Positions 22,080-32,284 of a DNA stretch of 64,000 bases are shown here, one piece after another. The position numbers were made by a program, and so were the translations under genes. Numbering within the stretch: the stretch's first letter is position 1; each line of letters opens with the position of its first letter. A model generated the notes under the pieces. The model saw nothing but the letters and a program-made list of their open reading frames with translations, ran no database searches and was not told the DNA's origin. The DNA comes from Palaemon carinicauda (lineage: Eukaryota; Arthropoda; Malacostraca; Decapoda; Palaemonidae): the NCBI RefSeq assembly GCF_036898095.1, contig NC_090726.1:41975571-42039570 (forward strand), written 5' to 3'.

Positions 22080-22790
22080 AATGGGTGTTGACCTATGGAG
22101 CCTCTTGATGGTAGTGGATATTCTCGTCCTTTCCCCACGGTTCTCGGACTCGTCAAAGGAAAGGGGGGGGGGGGGGGGCATGTTCCGGTCCAGGCCTATG
22201 GTCAAGACCTGAAGGATACCTCTCCATCATTCAGGCAGGCTTAAGGGCCTTAGTCTGGCCCCTCTTCAGATCCTACCGCTCCTGCCAAGTCGCCCCGTTG
22301 CGTGTCGACTTCATGCTAACCAGCAGGGGACGCATTTTCACACCTTCACATCTTGCAGTAGAGATACCGGGATGATTGAGATTCTCTCAATTCCACCATC
22401 GGCTCTCTCATTCCAGGCAGGGGAATGTTTCTCTCAGACTATCCGAGCAGAGCCTCATAGAGAGAGTGTACCTAGGGGTCTTTGACCTTGGGTAACCAGC
22501 AAGTGCTGGTCTGGGGGACCTGATCGCGACAGCTTGGAACCTCAAGCTTCCGCTAGTTTTCCCCCCAGTCTCAGACCCCGAGACTCTGGCAAGATGCATT
22601 CCGGTGATGGTGGGACAACTTCGACGCCTGCGTCTTCCCTCCTTTTTGTCTGCGGACAATGGGTCTCAACAAAACCAGGTTGTCTGTCAACCTTTCAATG
22701 GGAGAGCTCCACTGGGACTATGCGCAGAACGGTTTCTGGACCCTCTGCTTCCCCTGACGGAACTCCCGGGAGAGCTTCTCCCACGGCGCA
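22080..22790 (+). pseudogene. Element B RNase H and methyltransferase-like remnants
   Basis: Weak RNase H-like sequence near 22080-22300 is interrupted by a run of about 18 G at 22160-22178. At 22510-22790, in pieces, are motifs resembling the DLFAT ... LP.F..P..DP block and the segment LLPRRRLLKQPH. The latter compares with DLLRQPH in element D. Assignment is by order and these short motifs. Confidence 0.45.
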
Positions 22791-22794
22791 GACT

Positions 22795-23880
22795 ACTCAA
22801 GCAACCACACTGCGACATCTCTCCCGAACCGGGGCGTCGCTTCGGCTTCATGCCTGGAGACACTACGCTTCCTCCTCTAGAAGAGACAACCCGCTACAGT
22901 CGCGGTACGGAGGTCGCGTCATCTGCGATAGTCATCCACAGGGGTCTCCCAGGCAAAGTGAAGAGTCTAAGGTGGTTGGTGCCGTGGGAGATATACCTCT
23001 TCCCGTGAGGCCTCTTCTCCAGCAATAACGGTCTTATTGCCTTTCGGCGGGAGGAAACTCCTTTCCGCTCTTGGCAATGAAGCCTGTCGCTCAGCCTTTC
23101 CCTGACCTTCAGGCTTAAAGGAATAACTTTTTCCTGCCCGCTGGATCTATCCTCGCTCATGCGAAGCTACGATCGTCCCTGCCCTAGTCGGAGGAAGACC
23201 TCCAACTTGGAGCATGGCTCGGACTTTTAGTCCTTTAAGAGATCTTCTCAAGACCCTTTTACGACAGGCCTCGGATTGTATTCCGCCTTGGGTCTTCTGC
23301 TCACTCTGGCCACGGCCAGTGTGTAAGCAATCTTCTTGGTCTCTTACTACTCCCCCCCTTTCTAAGGAAGAGGGGAAGGCAACATTCAGGCTCGCTCCTG
23401 AGTTGTTGGCTAGACTCAGAATCTGAGGGTCCCGACCCTTCGGTCCGATTCATTCAAGATTTCGAGTCTCCATTCTGTGTCCGATGTCCCAAGACCTTCT
23501 CTTTCTTGCCAGTACAGGAATCGAGAGGTTAGCGCTGGGAACAGCTGCAGTTTGGCCTCAGTTGCAGCCGATTTGGGAACACAAGGAGGACATGGGGGGA
23601 GAGTCACCAGTATACCTCTTCAGCCCGGACTCAAGGACATTCATCTCGACCTGTCTTCAGACCCTCCCCCGTCACGTCGCCCTACAGCACGATGTTGGAT
23701 ACATCGCAACGTCCCTCGCCTTCGAGTAATACTACTCTGTGACGCAGGTGCTACAAGCTGGAGTCTGGAAGCGTCTGATGACCTTCGCAGCCCGCTTCCT
23801 GCAGGGCGTGACCCACAGGAGTCTCGATACGTTTTCTATCGGTCTGTGGTGGCTACACAACAGCTGGTCTAACCTCAGGC
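22795..23880 (+). pseudogene. Element B tyrosine recombinase remnant
   Basis: TTLRHLSRTGASLRLHAWR near 22810 precedes the region. TFRLAPELLARL near 23385 resembles the strand-rich segment of other DIRS recombinases. QHDVGYIATSLAFE at about 23685-23728 corresponds to HEVRAVATSVAF of element D, but the catalytic Arg after HDV is Gly. LQAGVWKRLMTFAARFLQ and DTFSIG at about 23755-23850 fit the C-terminal block; FLQ replaces the FYL that carries the nucleophile Tyr in D. Inactive. Confidence 0.65.
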
Positions 23881-24349
23881 TCCTTTTTGGACAGGTAGCA
23901 GAAGGTTGAGGGCATTGTTATCAGGTTTTAGTCTGCATGAACGAAAGAAGTATGTCTGGCCCTTACTTCTTTCTTCATCATCCCCTCTACGGGGAAGCAG
24001 CATCCTGGTCTCTGCATAGCTGACCTCGAACCTCTGCAGGTAAACCATGCTTCCTTGTGTTCCGAGTATTGAGTCAATACTGTCGCGTCCCCCATACCCT
24101 GACGAGGTGGTATTGGGAACGTCCTAACCCAGAGTTCCTTCTGGAACTCCAGGTCAACTGCCTAAGACGGGTCACACTTCTTCCTTCACACACAAGCTTA
24201 CGTAGGCCACATGGTTCCTTGCGGTGCAAGGAACTTGTGAGGTGCAGGGACTCCTTTTCTCGAGTGCGACTCACTCGGATTCTGAGTCCCCGGGTAAAGC
24301 CAAAGCCAGTATGGCTGGGGACTTTCCACCCTTCCTAAGGGATAAGTCA

Positions 24350-24450
24350 CCCTTTGTAAATAGCGTGGTTTGTATTTCGGTTACGGAACAAATGACAAAT
24401 TCGAAGATAATTTGTATTTTTCCTAACCATACAAACCTTAGCTATTTACA
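24350..24450. repeat. Element B internal complementary region
   Basis: CCCTTTGTAAATAGCGTGG through CGGAACAAA is the complement of the left end (16514-16556). TGACAAATTCGAAG through GCTATTTACA is the complement of the right end (24645-24703). The two halves meet at about 24393. Confidence 0.9.
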
Positions 24451-24495
24451 CATATTTGCCCGCCAGCCCTGTCCCCCAAGACAAGCCCTACCTCT

Positions 24496-24655
24496 AAGTG
24501 AAAGTGAGTATTCACCTGTGTGTGAGGGGGAAGAGGGGTAGCTAGCTACCACTCCCCTACCCCCCGCTAACTAGCGCGGGGGTAATACACCCTCGTTAAA
24601 TTCTAATGGCTCGCCATTTCAGCTACGCTAAAAGTAATAACCCTTTGTAAATAGC
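24496..24655 (-). repeat. Element B right inverted terminal repeat
   Basis: Reverse complement of 16541-16702 with one clear mismatch (CTTCC for CCTCC). Outer end 24656-24703 is unique to the right terminus and matches the second half of the internal region. Confidence 0.9.
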
Positions 24656-24744
24656 TAAGGTTTGTATGGTTAGGAAAAATACAAATTATCTTCGAATTTG
24701 TCATTTTTTTCAGTTTGCTGATCTTTCTAACCTTAGTGAGTTAG

Positions 24745-25038
<294 letters not shown>

Positions 25039-25494
25039 AGAATTCTGACAGCTATTTTTACACAGGACATTTTTTAAAGCAGATAAAATGTATTCTGTTT
25101 ACTGCCTACAGGTTCTTATCTTTGAAATCATCTAAGCTGAAAGCTTTCGTTTCTAGGACTTGCTATATTTGCTGATTTCCCTCATTCCATCCTTTTAATT
25201 GTAGCAATTTTATATTCAGAATTGCTAACATTGAAGAGAGTAGTCTGTTCTTCCTGCACGATTCACTCTTCATTTGTATAGGATAATAATAAGAAATGTA
25301 TTCTGTATTTTTGGGCATTTTGGACTTTAAATATGGGTATATGACATACAGGTTTGTATGAAAAATTCTAATTTTATAATTCAAAACCTCAGTTGTTCTA
25401 AATGTAATATAGTTTTTAACATGCTGCTTTTTAATTACTATAAAAAGGCATTGTAAAATCTCTTAAACTATTTTAATCTGTAATATGCTATGTG

Positions 25495-25730
25495 TGATTC
25501 CCCTCTGAGTGGGGATACCTTATCGTGGTGAAAGGGTTTGTGTATCGCCATGATCAGCAAAGGTATACTAGTCAGGGACATCCTTAATGAGGTTGGTTTG
25601 CTGTGAGCGATCAGACTAAGTCTCCCCTCATCACCAATCCACACTGACCAGTATGGGGATGAAAACTTGCCAAACCTAGACATGAATAAAGACACGTCTG
25701 AGGCCTTTGTCCTGCAGTGGACTAGAAATG
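25495..25730 (+). repeat. Dispersed repeat family R1, copy 2
   Basis: Longest copy of R1. It starts at about CTCTGAGTGGGGATACC, contains GCCATGATCAGCAAAGG and CATCACCAATCCACACTG, and continues to GCCTTTGTCCTGCAGTGG. The copy at 2340 is in opposite orientation and the one at 50410 is truncated. Confidence 0.65.
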
Positions 25731-25734
25731 CTGC

Positions 25735-26356
25735 AATTGTTTTTGTTGTTGTATATATAAAGTTACATGGAAATTAACTTTTAACTTTTTCCAGGTTAAA
25801 CATAGATGGTTACTTGAGAGAAACTATTTCATAACCCCATGGTTGATGCTGATGCTTAATGGAGACTCCATGATCAAGAAGGTCTGCTCTACATATAAAG
25901 ATGAACGCGATATATCTTAAACTATAAGCTTTTTTATCGTGATTTAGAGTATGGGAATATTATTGGTTTTGAAAATGTTTGTAAAAGTTTATCACTATCT
26001 TGAAGTGGAAGTAATTTTGTTTTCCATGATTTTGAATATGGGGAATGTTACTACAGTCAGCCTTTGTTATTCACGGGGTGTATTTTTCCAGATTCTATCA
26101 TTCTCAATAGAATAATTTTGGAAATATGTATAAATGTTACTCGTAATGAGGTTCTGAGTATCTTTTTCGTAGTTGATTCGTTCATGAAGTAAAATTTTTG
26201 TTAATGCTACAATTATATTGCTAACACAGGCATTCCAAATCCAAGTACTTCTTCATGTTTTGGTCTCCAATGGTGTCATGTTAAAATTTAACACTCTTAA
26301 ACATGTAATTTAGTTTTCCATTTAAATATTTCTCCAAAAATTCAAAACATTAATAA
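25735..26356. other. Non-coding stretch, nothing recognised
   Basis: AT-rich; no gene or complete element recognised before element C begins. Confidence 0.4.
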
Positions 26357-26396
26357 AGGGATTTTGACGTAGGAAAAATCTATTTCTGGGCGAAGG

Positions 26397-26653
26397 ACCT
26401 GTGCCGCCCAGTGAATAAGCTCCATTTAGCGCTTATTCTTAGGTAATTTACTGCTAAATATACCAGAGAAAAAATGTAAAGGAGTGCTAGGTTAACTAGC
26501 TCGCTCACCTATTGTGTCGGTATAAAATTGGGCGTATATTCCAGAGGTCCCGCACTATTTAGATTAATCCACGACAGAGAACCCCAATAGAGGAGAGCCG
26601 TTCAACCTCACTCGGTACTACTAACAATGCATCCGCTCAGAACCCAACTCCTT
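26397..26653 (-). repeat. Element C inverted terminal repeat, downstream copy
   Basis: Pairs with 33752-34010. Differences seen are GCGCTT vs GCACTT and one G in the ATTGTGTCGG/ATTGGTGTCGG stretch. The outer 40 bp (26357-26396) is specific to this end. Confidence 0.92.
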
Positions 26654-26697
26654 AGCACCCAAAGTTTGGGGACTCCAAGGGAGAGGAGCTGGGAGGG

Positions 26698-26789
26698 TTC
26701 ACTGGGCGGCACAGGTCCTTCGCCCAGAAATAGATTTTTCCTACGTCAAAATCCCTTTTCTGGGCTCGAACCTGTGCCGCCCAGTGAAT
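26698..26789. repeat. Element C internal complementary region
   Basis: TTCACTGGGCGGCACAGG, then TCCTTCGCCCAGAAATAG through CAAAATCCC, is the complement of the 26357 end. TTCTGGGCTCGAACCTGTGC through CAGTGAAT is the complement of the 34020 end. The two ends differ only in their last 40-60 bp, and both versions are present here back to back. Confidence 0.92.
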
Positions 26790-27091
26790 CTATACAAGAG
26801 AAAAATGTCACCAAACTTGCAAAATAAAGGAAAAAACATAAGCGTAAGGGAAATACAGGATGCTTTAATCAGAGATGAGTACCAAAAAACAATTATAAGG
26901 GTATCTTAAATATGAACATAAATCCAATAAGGTAGGTATAATAATGCCGTGAGTGATAATATATACAGATACTCAGGAGCATAAAATTTACAAATATAAT
27001 AACAGTATTCAGGTGCGAGACCAACGAATACAATAGGGTATAAATGAGGCAGGTAAGAGGGAGATAAAGAGTCAAGGCATTAACCTGTGAG

Positions 27092-28066
27092 TTACTTGGG
27101 AGTAACTACGCTCCCTGCGGCTACTGTAAAAAATTTTAGGGCTTCCAAATGTTTAAGGTAGTGTTTCTTGAACACTGACGGTGATTTCCACCCTGTATAC
27201 CTGGAAAGGTCTGTAAAATTCATGTGGTGAAAGAAGTTCACCGAGGTGGCAACCGCCCTGATATCATGTGCAAGAGGAAAAGAGTCAGGGTTAGCTTGTT
27301 TAATAAAATACAAAATTTGTTGCCTGATCCCTTTAATAGTAATGGTACCGCCTTGTTCTCTAACGAATAGAGGCCCCGAGGAGTTAGAGGAGGTCCGGGA
27401 TAAATAAGACCTAAGAGTAGTGACAGGGCACAGCGACGGATCTTGCGTGAGGGGAACAATTTTCCAGGAGGTCCACCTGTTTTGAGGGTCTTCATTCTTA
27501 GCCAAAAAGAATTTGTTAGGAGAAAGAAGGACCTCTCCTGAAGGCAGAAAGTCAATATGACCCGGGTCTCTCGACAAGGCTGCCAATTCAGAAATTCTTG
27601 CCCCGGAAGCCAAGCTCACTAGGAAAAGTGTTTTCCTGAGAAGGGGCATGTAATCACAAGAACTGTTAATGGTATCAGAAGCCAATTTGAGTACGTCATT
27701 AAGGAACCAGGTCACCGGAGTAGGACGAGTAACCGGTTTCAGTCTGGCACAAGCTTTCGGAATTGAAGCTAACAAAGAGTCGGTTAAGTCTATGTTAAAA
27801 CCCACTAGGAAGATCTTTTTCAGAGCCGATTTAATAGTGGTGATAGTATTGGCTGCCAGACCTGATTCTAGTAAAGATCTAAAGAAAGTGACTGTAAGGT
27901 TCAAGTTCATACAGTTCACGTCTGAGTCTATTAAAAATTTTGCCAACTTTTTAACTGCAGAGTCATACTGGCGGATGGTGGAATCCCGTTTATCCGATTC
28001 TAGGAACAAGGTGTTTTGAGGATCAATATTGGCACTATGCATAGCCGCAAACTTCATAAAGTCCAT
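27092..28066 (-). CDS. DIRS element C tyrosine recombinase
   Basis: A recombinase of about 324 residues that would integrate the circular cDNA. The N-terminal core-binding part includes STIRQYDSAVKKLAKFL (residues 29-45). The catalytic part has the first Arg in SGARISEL (about 156), an HDIR box (267-270), GWKSPS (292-297) and the nucleophile Tyr in KHYLKHL (303). The frame stays open upstream to 29845, but that part lies over the RT gene and has no recombinase features. I therefore place the start at the ATG at 28066 or the next one at 28057, whose A-TGA overlaps the RT stop. The C-terminus ends FFTVAAGSVV, resembling FVAASAVVGEG of element D. Confidence 0.85.
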   Translation of the reverse strand: MDFMKFAAMHSANIDPQNTLFLESDKRDSTIRQYDSAVKKLAKFLIDSDVNCMNLNLTVTFFRSLLESGLAANTITTIKSALKKIFLVGFNIDLTDSLLASIPKACARLKPVTRPTPVTWFLNDVLKLASDTINSSCDYMPLLRKTLFLVSLASGARISELAALSRDPGHIDFLPSGEVLLSPNKFFLAKNEDPQNRWTSWKIVPLTQDPSLCPVTTLRSYLSRTSSNSSGPLFVREQGGTITIKGIRQQILYFIKQANPDSFPLAHDIRAVATSVNFFHHMNFTDLSRYTGWKSPSVFKKHYLKHLEALKFFTVAAGSVVTPK

Positions 28067-29887
28067 AAAGTTAGGGCGCTCTGAATGTTTGAGAAAGCGT
28101 ACACAACGCGTGTTTGTACTATCTGAGACAGAACCGGATTGGGTATCGGGTGAGGGTATAGTCTCAACTCCCGCAGGAGAGGATACCAGTTGCTCTTGGG
28201 CCAGTTGGGTGCGACCAAGGCTACTTGTCCCTTGAAGGATCTCAGTTTGTCTAGAACTTTCAGTAAAAGATTCACCGGGGGAAAGAGATAAATCTTTTCC
28301 CAGTTGTCCCAATTCTGTGACATGGCGTCTGTGGCGTAAGCCTGAGGGTCTAGATTGGGAGCCACATATACTCTCAATTTGTGGTTGGATTCCGTGGCGA
28401 AGAGGTCCACTTGGAGACCGGGAACCTGAGAGAGAATCCACCGAAATGACTTTAGATCGAGTGACCATTCCGATTCTAGAGGGGAGGTCCGGGACAGGGC
28501 GTCTGCCACTACATTCCGGACTCCCGCCAGGTGGACAGCTGAAAGATGCCAACGGTTCGAGGCTGCTAGGGAGAATATGGCTACTAGAACATGGTTCAGA
28601 GGCCCTGACTTTGACCCGCCTCTGTTGAGGCAGCGGACCACCACTTCGCTGTCGAGGACCAGACGAAGGTGTTGTTTCTTGGGAAGAGCGAGACGTTTCA
28701 GGGTTAGAAGAACTGCCATGGCCTCTAGCACATTGATGTGAAAATGGCGGAACAAGGGAGTCCAAAGACCTTGAACTTTCTTGAGCTGAGAATAGCCGCC
28801 CCAACCTGATAAGGATGCGTCTGTGTGAATGATTAATTCCGGAGGCGGAAATCGAAGGGGAACTGACTTTGACAGACTGTTTGCTCTTGTCCAAGGAAGA
28901 AGTCTTTCCCGTAGAATGGGAGGAAGGCGGACTTTCCTGTCCCGGAGCTTCCGGTTCGCCCTCGAACGCCAGACACGATTGATATCTTTCAATTTTGCCT
29001 TCAGAAGAAGATATGTCACTGAGGCAAACTGAAGGGACCCCAGAATCTTCTCTTGGAGTCGTCTGGAACTTACTTTGTCTTTGAGAAAGCGTTTGGTGTT
29101 CCTTGCAATCTCTAACCTCTTGGGTCTGGGAAGACACAGAGTATGAGATATAAGATCCCATTGCAGGCCGAGCCATTGGAACTTCGATTTTGGAAGAAGA
29201 CGGGACTTCTTGAAGTTGATCTGGAAGCCTAGAGACTGAAGATAATGGATGACTTTGTGAGTGGCTTTTAGGCAATTTTGGGAGGTGTCTGACCAAATGA
29301 GCCAGTCGTCCAGATAGGCTACTACTTGAATCCCTTGATTCCTGAGTTCCTGAACAGCGACTTCTGCTAGCTTTGTGAAGATCCTTGGGGCGATGTTGAG
29401 CCCGAAAGGCATCACCTTGAAGGAGTAACTTTTGTCCCCTAAGCGAAAGCCTAGGTACGGACGGAAGTGTCTCGCTATCGGGACGTGATAGTAGGCGTCT
29501 GTAAGATCGATAGAGGTGGTGACGGCCCCACGGGGAAGTAAGGTCCGCACCTGCGAGACGGTAAGCATTCGAAACTTGTCGCATTGAATGGACAAGTTGA
29601 GAAGGGATAGATCTAGAATCACTCTTCTCTTGTCTGAATCCTTCTTCGGGACACTGAACAGCCGACCTTGAAACTTCAGATGTTTCGTTTCTTGTATGGC
29701 GTTCTTTTGTAAAAGATCCTGGACAAATTCGACCAGGTCCGGAGTGGAATGTTGACGAAATTTGTTCGGAGGAGGAGGTCCTTGAATCCAACTCCACCCC
29801 AGTCCCTTGGAGATGATACTGAACGCCCAGGGACTGAACCTCCATTTGTTGCGGAAGGCATAGAGCCTCCCCCCTACCTGCTGCACC
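28054..29887 (-). CDS. DIRS element C reverse transcriptase / RNase H / methyltransferase-like protein
   Basis: Open in this frame from 30270; conserved sequence begins only near 29868, just after the gag stop, so I give that as the probable start of the domain part. Residues below are numbered from 30270. RT: VPKKDSDKRRVILD (207-220), SIDLTDAYYHVP (253-264), MPFGLNIAPRIF (287-298) and catalytic YLDDW (319-323, at 29316-29302). RNase H: HTDASLSGWGG (482-492), NVLEAM, LDSEVVV and NVVADALSR (586-594). Tail: VDLFATESN (621-629) and YLFPPVN (661-667), as in the methyltransferase-like region of DIRS proteins. No stops or shifts. The frame is +1 to gag, and no ATG in this frame lies near the gag stop. 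Confidence 0.9.
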
Positions 29888-31963
29888 TCAGTATTGGTTT
29901 GAGGAGTTGCCTCCACGTCCGCCTCGGAAGTTCTTTCCTCTGCGAAAGGCTCTTCCCCTGCCTTTGTTCTGGTTAGAGCCACGGTGGTAGCCTCTACCTC
30001 TACCATAACTCTGGGAAGAGCTATGAGCCTCGTAAGACTGGTTAAAGGCAGGGGAAGTGGCGGAGGCACCAGAAAGCTGGCTCTTAGGTAGCAGAACGGT
30101 GACATAGTCATCCGAAGGAGCCCGAGAGGTGGAAGGCTGTGCAGGGACAACAGAAGATGGAGGAAGAGGCAGCCGGAAGTTGGATGAAGCACTCTGTTGT
30201 TGCCTGAACTGGGTGGAGGTATATGGTCTAAGCTTCTTCCTACCCCGGGCTTGATAATTTGCGGGGTCATACTTGCGTTTAGGGGTCAAACCCCAACGGG
30301 CTTTAAGGCTCTGATTAACCCTAGTGGCCTCCGCCAAGACTTCCTCTACGAGATCCTCGGGGAAGAGATTTGAACCCCAACAGGAGGACCGGATGAGTTT
30401 ATTAGGTTCATGCCTAATCGTCGCCTCAGCTAGGACATGCTTGCGACATCTGCGTTTAGCAGTAGCGAAGTCATATAAGTCATAATATAAAGACTGTAAC
30501 GTAGCCTTGTTGAGAGACTTAAAAATACTCTCTGTATCGTAAGTCAAGGCTATCGACTCCGTGGATGTGGCCAGGTTTAGAGTACGGCCCACACGTAGGC
30601 GGGAATCATATTCCTGTTTAATGAGGGATTCCGGGAGACGGGGAAGCTTCTCACTAAACAAGACTGAGGCACAGTCTGCTGCAAGCTTGCCGGAGGTAAA
30701 GGTGGTATGGACATTGTCCCAACACTCAATACCTGAGGGAAGAAGGAGGGAGATTGGATCCACCTCTCGGATGGGAGGCAAGGGCTTCTCCTCCAGAGCA
30801 TATTGAAAGGCAAGCTCTGCCACCTTATTGACGCATGGAGTCAAGGTGTTCTTGTCCATTAAGAACATCGTAAAGGAGCTTTTATAAGGCGTCAGCATGG
30901 TGTTAGTGCAGCCGATGTCATTCAAAAATCTGGCCCAAACAGATTGGGCTTGCTCCTTCGGGAAGATGACCGTCTCTTTGGGGACCTTGTCTAATCGAAC
31001 TAAAGCTTCCTCGGTAAGTCTGGCATAACCATGAAATGGAAATGCCAGACCAGGAGGAAAGAATTCAAAGTCCTCTAGAGGACGAGTGCCAAGGCCCTCC
31101 AGAGTCAACATTCCGTCTGAGAACGGGGAATGAAGAGCCATCCGCCAGGGGTTGTTCTTGGCAAACGGCGGGAGCTTAGAGGCATCCGGGATGAGAGAGC
31201 TTTGGACTCTCTCCGGAGCTCCTTGCTCTAAAGCCCCAATTCTCTGACCGAAGTTAGAGAACATCGAGTCCATCCTCGACTGCATCTCCGAAACCAACTT
31301 TGCCTGCATCTCCGACACGATGCGAAGCATGGCTGATTCGGAAAGGCCCGGGCTAGCAGCAGGAGGGGCGGAAGGAACTCCCGGGTCGTGAGACTTAGAG
31401 GAGGAACCAGAGGTCTTTGAAGACGGGTTCGTACAATGTTTAGAGCCATGAGAAGTCTTGTGAGGTTTGCGGGCTTTGGGTAAGGTCCTTGAAGTAGACT
31501 TATCCTTAGGAGGAACCGGGTATGAACGTTGAGACGAATCACGGTCCCCAGAAAATCCAAGAAAAGAAGAGCGATCAGAAGAAGAAGAAAGAGCGGGGCT
31601 GAGGATAGGAATCTCAGCGCCGGACACACCTGCCTCACTTACCACCCTACCTGTATCCGGCTCGTCTAGCAACATTGGTTCGACGTCCAGGTTCATGGAG
31701 GCAACATTATCCTCCAGACCTCCGGGGGCGTCCGATGGATCTTGCTCTGGGTCGATGAGACCCGTTATAGTGGCATCAATGTGGGCAATGATGGGAGCTG
31801 CCACATGCCTAGCCACAGCAGCTGAAGACTTGGCGTTGGGGTAAACCATGGTGCAGTAGTCCTCAGATAGGACGTACGGCCGCTTAGACTTCACATTCCG
31901 GGCAAACCCACCAACCCACACCTTCAGTGTGGCCCGAGCCGCAGACTTTTGCTCCGGGGATGC
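29888..31963 (-). CDS. DIRS element C gag, main exon
   Basis: About 690 codons, read from the splice acceptor at 31964/31963 in phase with the upstream exon. No ATG is needed at the point where the frame opens. The middle is Ser/Pro-rich with an acidic segment. Residues around 220-420 form an ordered-looking block (e.g. SVWARFLNDIGCTNTML). The C-terminus is rich in RG/RGG (YGRGRGYHRG, RGKNFRGGRGG), typical of RNA-binding tails, and ends in NSSNQY. Role by family: the RNA-packaging protein. The last 380 nt overlap the RT frame. It was recognised by position, size and RGG tail, since gag proteins of DIRS elements are poorly conserved. Confidence 0.75.
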   Translation of the reverse strand, partial: ASPEQKSAARATLKVWVGGFARNVKSKRPYVLSEDYCTMVYPNAKSSAAVARHVAAPIIAHIDATITGLIDPEQDPSDAPGGLEDNVASMNLDVEPMLLDEPDTGRVVSEAGVSGAEIPILSPALSSSSDRSSFLGFSGDRDSSQRSYPVPPKDKSTSRTLPKARKPHKTSHGSKHCTNPSSKTSGSSSKSHDPGVPSAPPAASPGLSESAMLRIVSEMQAKLVSEMQSRMDSMFSNFGQRIGALEQGAPERVQSSLIPDASKLPPFAKNNPWRMALHSPFSDGMLTLEGLGTRPLEDFEFFPPGLAFPFHGYARLTEEALVRLDKVPKETVIFPKEQAQSVWARFLNDIGCTNTMLTPYKSSFTMFLMDKNTLTPCVNKVAELAFQYALEEKPLPPIREVDPISLLLPSGIECWDNVHTTFTSGKLAADCASVLFSEKLPRLPESLIKQEYDSRLRVGRTLNLATSTESIALTYDTESIFKSLNKATLQSLYYDLYDFATAKRRCRKHVLAEATIRHEPNKLIRSSCWGSNLFPEDLVEEVLAEATRVNQSLKARWGLTPKRKYDPANYQARGRKKLRPYTSTQFRQQQSASSNFRLPLPPSSVVPAQPSTSRAPSDDYVTVLLPKSQLSGASATSPAFNQSYEAHSSSQSYGRGRGYHRGSNQNKGRGRAFRRGKNFRGGRGGNSSNQY

Positions 31964-32075
31964 CTGAAATAATAGTGGGAATTATAAAAGGGAGACTCCC
32001 AATGGTCCTTCAAGACCATATATATCTTACTAATAGTAAATAAAATAAGAAGGCAATATAGCCAACGGGACTCAC
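31964..32075 (-). other. Probable 112-bp intron in element C gag
   Basis: On the minus strand GACTCG|GTGAGTCC is a strong donor and CTATTATTTCAG|GCATCC a good acceptor with a pyrimidine-rich approach. The intron is AT-rich and contains stops in the gag frame. Joining the two sides gives an uninterrupted frame (...LGSDS + ASPEQKS...). This is a prediction from splice signals and frame continuity. Confidence 0.7.
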
Positions 32076-32246
32076 CGAGTCAGATCCAAGGGTAGTGATG
32101 AGGTCGAAGCAAATCACACAGTTATCCGGGTGCCATACCACAACGTCTTCCAGTTGAACCCCACAAGGGGCGTGAGATCAGCAGACGGAGTGGCCACAAG
32201 GCTGGTGCAGAACAGCTGCACAGGCCGGCGTCAGACAATGCACCAT
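32076..32246 (-). pseudogene. Element C gag upstream exon with one in-frame TGA
   Basis: Exactly 57 codons from the ATG at 32246 to the donor. Cys-rich (MVHCLTPAC, QPCGHSVC, SHAPCG, HPDNCVICFDL), echoing the DPHxxCxxC module at the gag N-terminus of elements A and D. The only break is TGA at 32178-32180, between SVC and SHAPC. A CGA-to-TGA transition, expected at a CpG, would explain it. An acceptor-like TTCTTTTTATAG directly precedes the ATG, so a further upstream exon is possible. Confidence 0.55.
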
Positions 32247-32284
32247 CTATAAAAAGAATAGTATATGAGAAACTGTAATTCTCT

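Larger units (their letters stand above)
16514..24703 (+). mobile_element. DIRS-like retrotransposon B, apparently non-autonomous
   Basis: An 8.2-kb element with inverted terminal repeats at 16541-16702 and 24496-24655 that differ at one position in about 160. Its internal complementary region at 24350-24450 matches the left end (first half) and the right end (second half) exactly or nearly so. The interior holds gag-like, RT, RNase H, methyltransferase-like and recombinase remnants in the usual order, but catalytic residues are altered and frames broken throughout. Four tandem arrays fill 18.3-19.9 kb and a 5S rRNA fragment sits at 21726-21823. Inference: a defective copy mobilised by proteins from a relative. 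Confidence 0.85.

Noticed and set aside
16514..24703. LTR retrotransposon or endogenous retrovirus
   Set aside because: Ends are inverted, not direct, there is an internal complementary region, and the integrase position is held by a tyrosine recombinase remnant.
26057..26120. A CAGTCAGCCTTTGTTATTCA end as a second Tigger-like element
   Set aside because: Only one end is visible; no matching inverted end or TA duplication could be located nearby.
28067..29845. The upstream 590 codons of the recombinase-frame ORF of element C as part of the recombinase protein
   Set aside because: It overlaps the well-supported RT/RNase H gene, is Ser-rich without domain features, and the recombinase is complete from 28066. 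Kept only as an observation.
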